A stretch of DNA of 64,000 nt. Source: Vespa crabro (lineage: Eukaryota > Arthropoda > Insecta > Hymenoptera > Vespidae). Of the stretch, positions 55,355 to 64,000 are shown piece by piece. Position 1 is the stretch's first letter, and the number at the start of each line of letters is the position of its first letter. Below the pieces are notes generated by a model. It saw nothing but the letters and a program-made list of their open reading frames with translations. It had not been told where the DNA came from and searched no databases. The stretch spans positions 2,011,901 through 2,075,900 of the forward strand of contig NC_060965.1 of the NCBI RefSeq assembly GCF_910589235.1. The letters run 5' to 3'. The translations under genes were made by a program, and so were the position numbers.

Positions 55355-58300
55355 ATGGAGATACCAGTTACGTATTGTTTGTGTGGTCGTTCTTATGATG
55401 CTGAACAATTTATGATACAATGCGATATTTGCAAGGAATGGTACCACGGCGGGTAAGTCTTAAGCAAAAAAAATCCATCGAAAAAAAGACACGTGTAATG
55501 TGAAAATATAAAAAATTATATTAAGTAAACGTTTTCAAGATCGTAGCATTTTTTTGACGATTTTATTTAATTTACGATAATACAGAGAATTCTAGAGATT
55601 GTATATACTCATAAATATTTTCAAACTTTTCATCCAGAAATATGTATGACTATATACAAAGGAATGTTTGTTGATAGTACCATAACCTATAAATTTGATG
55701 ATTATGTTATACCTTTCATTAGATTAGTTTACTATTTGATATTTAAGTGTTATCTACGTATAAATATTTTTAATATATTTAATTCAAAGTATTTTCTAAA
55801 GGAAAATTTATATATATGTATATATATATATATATATATATACATATGTACATATATATTAGTTTCGATGACAGATAAGCAATTTTGTAATGTTGTTATT
55901 TTTTGTTCAAACAAAGTTTTATTATATTTTTAAAATTTTCAATATTAACATTGCTTACTTTATATTTCTGCAAAGGTGTGTAACTCTAAAAGAGTACATG
56001 TCAATAGACCTTGATAAATATCATTGTCCTAAATGTGAGAAGATATGTGGACCGTCTATCAGTAAGTAAAAGGAAATAATTTATCGTTACAATAATAATA
56101 TAATAAGATAATATATTTTCATATTTATTTTTCAGTGAAAACTAGATTGAATTGGCATAGACACGATTATACCGAAATAGATGCTGATTCTAAGCCTGTT
56201 CAAACTGGAACTCCAGTATTCATTAGAGAATTAAAATCCAGACATTTCCCTAAAGCTGATGATATAGTAAAACACGTCAGGGGACAACAATTAACGTTAC
56301 AATATCTACAGACTAATGGATTTGAAACACCTATCATTATAGATGGCAAAGATGGTCTCGATATGAGCGTACCTCCTCCAAACTTTAGTGTTTACGATGT
56401 TGAAAGTTATATAGGTAAAATAACATTTTAATGTCTCGAATAATTTTATATAAATATATTAAATATGAAAAATATTTATTTTATATTTATTCATATATTA
56501 TCAACACAGGTGGAGATCGTGAAATGGATGTGATAGATGTTACAAGACAAAGTAACATTCGAATGAAATTACGAGACTTCGTAGAATATTACAATTCCCC
56601 TTGTCGGACAAGGGTTTTTAATGTGATAAGTCTCGAATTTACAAATACTGGGTATATCCATATTCATTGCCTTGCCATATATGGCTTTAATCGTATATAG
56701 GACGTATATGTATAAATTGACAAATAAACGTTGCAGTCTTTCACCAATGGTCGAAGCACCATACATCGCGCGCAAACTTGACTGGGTAAACTCTGTTTGG
56801 CCACGTGATTGGCCTGAGGAAAGCGATATAAAGCGTCCTGAAGTACAAAAATATTGCCTAATGGGAGTCAAAGACAGTTTCACAGATTTTCATATAGATT
56901 TTGGCGGGACTTCCGTATGGTATCATGTATTAAGGGGGGAAAAAGTGTTTTACCTTATAAAACCGACACCAGCAAATTTACAATTATATCAGCACTGGAT
57001 GTGCAGTTCAACACAGAGTGAAACTTTCTTTGGAGACCAGGCTGATGCATGTTACAAATGCGTTATTAAACAGGGCCAGACTATGATGATACCAACCGGT
57101 TGGATACATGCCGTCTTAACTCCAGTCGATTCTTTGGTTTTCGGTGGAAATTTTGTACATAGTCTCAATATTCCTATGCAGATACAGTAAGTACGTAAGT
57201 GGGTGTAAAATGTAAATTCTTCAACATTTGTTCCTTCTCATTAACAATTATATTTTATAGGATATATGAGTTGGAAAGAAAGATGAAAACCCCTGCCAAA
57301 TTTCAATATCCCGGTTTTGAAACGGTTAATTGGTTTGCTGCTAAAAAATTGCTTAAAGAACTGAAGGAATTAAATAACGAAGAGAAAAAATGTCCGTCGT
57401 ATTTTTTACAAGGTGTTAGAGCGTTATTAAGTATTTTAAAACAATGGAACACTGATAAAGATGTAAGAAAGATATTTATATATATATATACATATATATA
57501 TATTTTTTTTTTCTCATTTTATATATATATAGAAAGTAAGAAAAAAAAGAAAACGAAGTTTTTAACCGATCTTATTTAATATTTTCATATAGTACAATAT
57601 GATCAGCCGAAGTCAAATACCGGATACGATAAATAGTCAAAAATTATTGAAAGATTTTAGTAAAGAAATACGACACGCGGAAAGATATTTAATATCATTA
57701 AATCCTCCTAAACCGGAGCGTGAGAGTAAACGAAAGAAAAAGAAGCCATTGAATAAAGATTTCGTAGATTACGATGTTGCGGATAAAATGGCAGAAAATC
57801 CTTTTAAAGCGACATTAAAGGAAACAAATAAAGTTGGAACATTAATTAGCGATAATATACCGACTAATCGGCCACCATTAAAATTAACTTTATCAAAACC
57901 CGTTATGTATCCATATGTTAAAAATACACCGATGGAAGAAAAACATGTTAATAGTTCTAATCAGAAACGTACATCCAAACCAGGAAAACAAAGTCCTACT
58001 GTAATTAGATTCAAATTGGGAAACAATGAAGTTGTTAGAAGTACAAACGATAATATCAATTTAAAAAATAATTTTCCATCGAATCATACTACTGTGGTAA
58101 CGAAAGAACTTGGTTGGAATCGGACATCTGTATATGATTTTCATGACGGTAGTAATGAAAGTGATTATGGTAGATTTACTATAGACGAGTCTCCAAAAAG
58201 AAGAAGAAATTCTAAATCTAACACACAGAAACGATTTAAGCGAGATTACGATGGCGACGTTGATGTTCTAAATGATATGCCTAAGAATGGTATCGAAGAA

Positions 58301-60180
58301 TTATTGAAAGCATCAGCGTATACATTGGGAAATGCTCCACAAAGATTAGACATTACGTATGTAAAATATTTTTCTATTTATGCTATTTAATAATTACGAT
58401 ATTATTTTAGTCATATTTAACATTATTTTAGACCATCCACGATTCCACAGTACAGTCAACCTGTGCCACCACCTCCTACAGGGTAAGTCATTATATACAT
58501 TTTTGTAAGATTATTTAACGATATAGTGTCAAAAAAAAAAAACAAAAAAAATTATCGTTGCATTATTTAATATACGCATTAAAGTTATTTGTAATAGCAA
58601 AGCATGAGAATATAAATATTATTTTGTCAATATAAATATATTTATTTATTCAAGTCTAAGTAAATATAATTCCTTTAGCTTGTTTTTAGAAAAAAAAAAA
58701 ATATATATATATATATATATACATACAAGTATATAGTAGGATTTTATTTATTCTAGTTTGATTTTATTTTTTGGTGTCTTAGTATTTATAAATTGAAAAC
58801 GGCTAGTTCTGACAGGGCATCACCATCAACTCGTGAAGCCATTGCCGGAATGTTATCGTTCAGCGAGCAATGTTACTCGACAACCTCAAGTAATTCCACG
58901 AAATCAACAAAAATTGAAAAGACACAACGCAATAACGCCAATGATGATGACGATCAATTAATAGAAAATATTGATAAAGTTCATCAGGATGATGATTTTA
59001 GTAAGTGAATGGGATATTTTTTGCAAAAATATTTTTTTATACGATCAATTTAATTATTATTTCCTTAATAATTCTTAGTTTATCCGGCTTTGGATGCTTC
59101 TGACGATGAAGATTATATTTTCAAACCAAAAGCAAAAAGTCAGATAGATGAAGCATGGAATCCGAAAGCCAGAGTTGGGCCACTCTTGCCAAAGACAAAT
59201 CGACCGGCACGAGAAGGAGTAAGGAAAACCTCTGTGGAAAAGGGATTGGAAGCAGCAGCCGCGAAACGGGCAAAACAAGCGGTAAATCAAAATTAATTTA
59301 AATTTATTTTACTGTTTTTTTTTTATTTTATTTTTTTTTTTTTTTTTTTTTTTTGAAAAACGATTTTTCCATCTTGTTATTCGTGCATTAATATATGCAA
59401 TTAAATAGACATAATCTCTTATTAAGGAATATCTGAAATTTTTCAACGTTTATATATATTTTAGTTAATCATTTAGATATGTAAATATGATATACTTTCA
59501 TTATTACGTACTTATATCATATAGGGTGAATATCTGGATAACGACATGGACAAGATTACGAAGAAGAAATTGGTAGGCATATCATGATTCCTTCACATAA
59601 GTGTAGTATTCTTTAGATTTTGTTTAATATATGTTAAATATAAATTAAATAGGTAGAAGAAAATATTTGTCATTATTATTACAATTATTATCTTATTTAT
59701 TAGATAGACTTGATCTGTTATATAATTAATTACTTTCATTTTCATTCATCTTTACGTGCACGTGTACACTTCATTATGTTTATTTTTGATTATTAGGTTT
59801 TATCATCATACAGCAAAACAACAAATTATTATTTTTGTATATACGAACAAAATTTTTTTATTTGACTCATTAATTATGATTATCATCTACTTCTTATTAT
59901 ATTCTTTAATATCATATATTTATTGATATATTTTTATCTATAGTAAAAATAATTATATAAATTACTTGTATGATAGAATACAACGAAGAGGACGTACAAT
60001 AAGAAAAAGCAAAAGGACACATCTGTTACGTCTGGGCCAACTTCAGTTATACCTATGGAAAACATTGTGAAAACAAGTAGTGGATATGGATCGATATTGA
60101 CAAGTCCAAATAGGTTGAAAGATGTTAAGGCTAAGTTAGCTGCACCAGTTCCAATTGGTAAAATATTTTTTTATTTTTTC

Positions 60181-60221
<41 letters not shown>

Positions 60222-60235
60222 CATCATCATCATCA

Positions 60236-60271
<36 letters not shown>

Positions 60272-60394
60272 TTTTGTTTATGAAATATGAACTATAACAT
60301 TCTCAAATTTTCAGAACGTAAACCTAGAAAGGGAATGAAAACGGCTAAACAACGTTTGGGAAAAATATTAAAACTTCATAAAATGATGCATTAG
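55355..60394 (+). CDS. Lysine-specific histone demethylase, KDM7/PHF8/PHF2 family
   Basis: Thirteen exons: 55355-55452, 55976-56061, 56136-56414, 56510-56651, 56737-57186, 57261-57462, 57593-58356, 58432-58482, 58783-59000, 59079-59281, 59525-59572, 59977-60157 and 60315-60394. All phases agree, giving 933 aa, close to human KDM7A (941). An N-terminal C4HC3 PHD finger (C8, C10, C23, C26, H31, C34, C50, C53) with aromatic Y7 and W29 should bind H3K4me3. The JmjC domain follows (about residues 190-360), with FHIDFGGTSVWYHVLRGEKV. Its iron ligands are H254, D256 and H326. The 72-residue spacing from first to last histidine equals that of human KDM7A (H282/H354). The final ligand is His, not the Tyr of human PHF2, so a Fe(II)/2-oxoglutarate-dependent demethylase of H3K9me/H3K27me-type marks is expected in the nucleus. 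After the helical region (QYPGFETVNWFAAKKLLKEL) comes a long Lys/Ser/Asp-rich, probably disordered tail ending KLHKMMH. The tail has acidic patches (DASDDEDY) and basic runs. Whether it should be named KDM7A, PHF8 or PHF2 cannot be settled here, so no symbol is given. The start is the only Met upstream of the PHD finger. Confidence 0.93.
59303..59355. repeat. Poly-T tracts in a KDM7 intron
   Basis: T-rich runs in intron 10, just after the donor at 59282. Confidence 0.85.
60183..60270. repeat. (ATT)n/(ATC)n microsatellite in the last KDM7 intron
   Basis: About 29 ATT/ATC units lie between the donor at 60158 and the last exon at 60315, so most of this 157-base intron is repeat. Confidence 0.95.
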
Positions 60395-61045
60395 ATAAAA
60401 AACTGACATTGACAATTATAACATCACATCATTCATTCATTGATACATTAAATTCGTAATAGATGTAAATTGCTAATATAAATTGTAAATATATATATCG
60501 GATAATTCAAAAAGGTGATACTAAACACCTATATTTATTACTGTATCGTTTAATAGTTACTTTCTTGTCAATTTCTTCAATTTGTTTAATTTTTTATCGA
60601 ATTTCTTTTACTTTTTTTTTTTGTTTTTCAAAATGAATCGAACTGTTTTTAAATATTCGTATTATCCTTTAAAATTCGTTTTTTATAATTAATTTATAAA
60701 ATTTTAGTGTATAATGTGGGGCATGAGAAAATATAAGCTCAATGCCTGTATGAATCTCACAGACTAATACAATTTATGTAGTATGACAAGGTTTATTAAA
60801 CTTTTTTTTTTTTTTTTTTCTTTTTTTTTTTCTTCTTTTTTTTTCTTAATATAGGGATATAATATATAATATAGATTTAATTTTAGAACTTTTGTTACTT
60901 AGTTTGTATTTATAGAGAGGCTGTAGAGTACAGAAATTGTTATAGCAAACAGAATTTATTATTTTAGCAAGCAAACTCTATATTGTTATTCCATAGTATA
61001 TTGTATACAAACAATTTTGTCGTCTGAAGAATCTTAATGTTTATT

Positions 61046-61051
61046 TATTAA

Positions 61052-61132
<81 letters not shown>

Positions 61133-61146
61133 TACTATTATTAATT
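61046..61146. repeat. (TTA)n microsatellite
   Basis: About 32 TTA units, the last few with ACT substitution. Confidence 0.97.
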
Positions 61147-61607
61147 TGATCGAATATGAAAAAAAAAAAAACTGTCATGAAAAATAATTTAATATAAAGG
61201 AAATTTTCTTACAAAAATCAGATATATAATTTTAAAGGATATTTAAAAATTTAATGTTAATCTTTTATCTTAACGTCCTCATCTAATGTATTCAGCATTT
61301 TATATTTAACGATAAATATAAGATATAAATAATATAAGCAAAAAGATTTGCTTTTATCTCGGGTTTACTCTTTCAGTAAGAGTTTCTCTTTTCTCTTTCA
61401 AATTGGCATTAATTAAATAAATAATTATTAAGAAAAAAAATATTAATGTATATCATTTTTCATACTAATTGTAAAGAAGTATTGTAGGTTATAAATTAAT
61501 CTATAATCACATAATTATGCTTGTAAATATTAAGACGTAATGATATAATATTCATAAAAAATTTCTCATCGGATATTAGACAGGTACGCATGAAAATTAT
61601 TAAAATT

Positions 61608-61657
<50 letters not shown>

Positions 61658-62274
61658 TGAAGGGTTGTGACAAATTACTTTTACAATGATTTATAATTGT
61701 GTTAGTATAAGTATTTATAGTTAGAAAAAAAAAGCAATATCTGATAATATGATGAAAAAAAATTCATCGTAGATCTTATTGGATTACGATGTGGCATATT
61801 CTTATGAATTATATGTAGTCACGTTTTTCAATTCTTAGTTAAAAAAAAAAAAAAAAAAAAAAAAAGAAAGAAAAAAAAAAGAAAAAAAGAGAGAAAAAGA
61901 AAAAAAATAATAATAATACTGTACATTATATATTATCAAGCGTTTACTTAATAGCAGGCTGTATACATTTATGTAAGATACAATAATCAAATGAGAAAAT
62001 ACGGTGAGGTAAAATTCTGTATAAAATCAAGTGTAATAGATTCAATCAATTTGTATGAATTTTTAATGTCTGGGCTTATATATATATATGATATATATGA
62101 TATAAACTTGTATTTTTTAATATCTTTAATCAGCATTATATATATATATATTCATTATCGCGCATATATATATAATTAATATATTTTATACTTAGTAGTA
62201 TATACGCAATATACGATTAATTTTTTTATTGATATAAAAGAGGACTTGAACAACACTTATTTATAATATTTAAA

Positions 62275-62407
<133 letters not shown>

Positions 62408-63183
62408 CGTCCAGACGTACTATGACTAATTATACGACTAAGAGGCTGCAGAGAATAATTTTATGCGACGAATCAGATTTATCCGAAAATATATTCAATT
62501 AAAAAGCTCTTTGCTATATAATTATAATTATTAATATTATTGTGAAACATACCTCGTTGAATTTTAGATTGAAGAAATGGAATTTGTACTTATGTACAAT
62601 TCTTGCTCTAGATATTTGTAAAGCGTCAACTTATAAAAGCGTAACATTGTGCATTTACACGAGCAATTTATGTAGATACTTTGCAAAATGACTGATTTGT
62701 ACACCGAAGCATTGGGCACTGGGAGAACATAAAGGAAAAAGAGAAAAAAAAAGAAAGAAAAAAAGAAAGAGAGAAAAAAAAGCTACAGAAACTTATCAAT
62801 AAGATTTTGTTAAATGAACGTTTTTACTATGTGCTTATATATAATATGAACACCACTGAAAGATCTGATTACGTTAAAAATAGATTCTGATAATCAAATT
62901 AATATAATATGAATTTTTTATAATATTATGCTTTCCTTGCGAAAAGAGAGATCATAAAAGAAAAAAAAAAGGAAAAATCTCCTGCAGATACATCGATAAA
63001 AAAAAAAAAAAAAGAAATATTAAAATATTATAATATTAATTGTGTACTGCAATCTCTAATGTGTTCAATAAATTATAAATAACACTATGTAAATTATATA
63101 ATGTATGATTCAAAATATGTTAAACATTTTGAAGCACAAAATCTCAAATAAAACTGAATGGTATCTATTTTCATTAAATGCTT

Positions 63184-63240
63184 TCTTATTATCTTTTTTC
63201 TTTTTTTTTTCTTTTTTCTTTTTTCTTTTTTCTTTTTTTA
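63184..63240. repeat. T-rich (CTTTTTT)n tract
   Basis: Four to five near-identical CTTTTTT units within a T-rich run. Confidence 0.8.
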
Positions 63241-63383
63241 GTTCTAACAAAATCCTCCATCTTCTTTCAATCTAGCACTTTTTTAGAGATTTAATTTATG
63301 ATTTAATTAATAAAGCATTTATTTAAACATTATATAAACGCCTTATATATAATTTAAACAATAGAGGATTTGTTTAAACATTA

Positions 63384-63424
63384 TATATATATATGTGTGT
63401 GTGTGTGTGTATGTGTGTGTGTGT
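63384..63424. repeat. (TA)n-(TG)n compound microsatellite
   Basis: Short TA run followed by TG units. Confidence 0.9.
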
Positions 63425-63575
63425 TAAGGCAATATTAAAATAAAATAATTTTGATATGAAATTATAATTATTATATATACTATGTATAATATACATACGC
63501 ATAGAGAAATCTTATACTTACTGTCGTCAATGATTCAGATATATAAACAACAAACGAAGACGTTAGTTACCAACA

Positions 63576-63619
63576 ATGACTTTCAAATGTGATGTCAGTC
63601 TGCCGTCGGCTTTCGAAGG
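63576..63619 (+). CDS. Weak candidate first coding exon of an unknown gene
   Basis: An ATG at 63576 opens a 14-codon frame (MTFKCDVSLPSAFE) plus two bases, ending at a donor-like GG|GTAAAC. It stands out because the surrounding DNA is more complex and CG-containing (63540-63650). No downstream exon is seen before the window ends, so this may be chance. Confidence 0.15.
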
Positions 63620-63624
63620 GTAAA

Positions 63625-64000
63625 CATCGGAGATCTTTCGCCTCGTGCTAACAAATTATTTAAACGATTCTTTCGATTAATTAAACATTTATTTAACAGG
63701 TATTTAGAGAACATAATAAATATATTCTTCTAGTTTATTAATCGTTATATAATAATTATTCGTAATAATTAAATTAATGTAATTATTTAACTAATGTAAT
63801 CATAATTATTTAAGACAACATATAGGTATTAAAATATTTAGAATATAAGGCCTATTTATATAATAATATTATAAACAATAATAATAGAAGGCAAGTTGAT
63901 CAGAAAATAATTGATCATCTATTGCGTCTTAATATTTTTGTTTCTTTAAAAAAATAAAAAAAAAAAGAAAAGAAAAGAAAGACAATACATTTGCAACAAA
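63625..64000. other. AT-rich DNA at the right edge
   Basis: Non-repetitive AT-rich sequence to 63940, then an A-rich tract. No gene supported. Confidence 0.5.

Overview
The window looks like nuclear DNA from an insect, most likely a hymenopteran. It is AT-rich and packed with microsatellites (GA/CT, TA, AAT, CA and long homopolymers). Its genes have short introns with GT..AG ends, and their proteins are of animal type. No bacterial, viral or organellar features were seen. A decayed DNMT3 gene would fit a lineage that has lost DNMT3, as reported for vespid wasps, but the sequence alone does not fix the species.

Positions 1 to about 48,800 form a very gene-poor, repeat-dominated stretch. Nearly all long open frames there are translations of simple repeats (Ser/Leu, Arg/Glu, Tyr/Ile runs). 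The one coding segment I can support is a His/Gln-rich exon with a clean splice donor on the minus strand (33209-33375). It sits beside CpG-rich, triplet-rich DNA at 33.4-40.6 kb. This suggests the 5' part of a large regulatory gene whose introns may fill much of the window. The stretch also holds a family of 310-410 bp elements with terminal inverted repeats (Tc1/mariner-like MITEs), five separate blocks of diverged ~150-260 bp tandem repeats, a ~30-33 bp minisatellite, a perfect hairpin, and non-repetitive islands that may be regulatory.

Positions 48,800 to 60,400 form a compact gene cluster. From left to right it holds: (i) a degenerate DNMT3 DNA methyltransferase gene on the plus strand (about 49951-51094), with frameshifts, in-frame stops and most of its catalytic domain missing; (ii) NOL9/Grc3 polynucleotide 5'-kinase on the minus strand (six exons, 51589-54731, 783 aa predicted), lying tail-to-tail with the relic; (iii) a KDM7/PHF8-type histone lysine demethylase on the plus strand (13 exons, 55355-60394, 933 aa predicted), lying head-to-head with NOL9 across a ~620 bp shared upstream region. 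Every exon junction in the two intact genes keeps phase.

Positions 60,400 to 64,000 are AT-rich DNA with (TTA)n arrays and late AATAAA signals, probably a long 3' UTR of the demethylase plus intergenic DNA. A weak candidate first exon of another gene lies at 63576.

The most notable observation is the DNMT3 relic. It shows the de novo DNA methyltransferase caught in decay, next to two genes that are intact.
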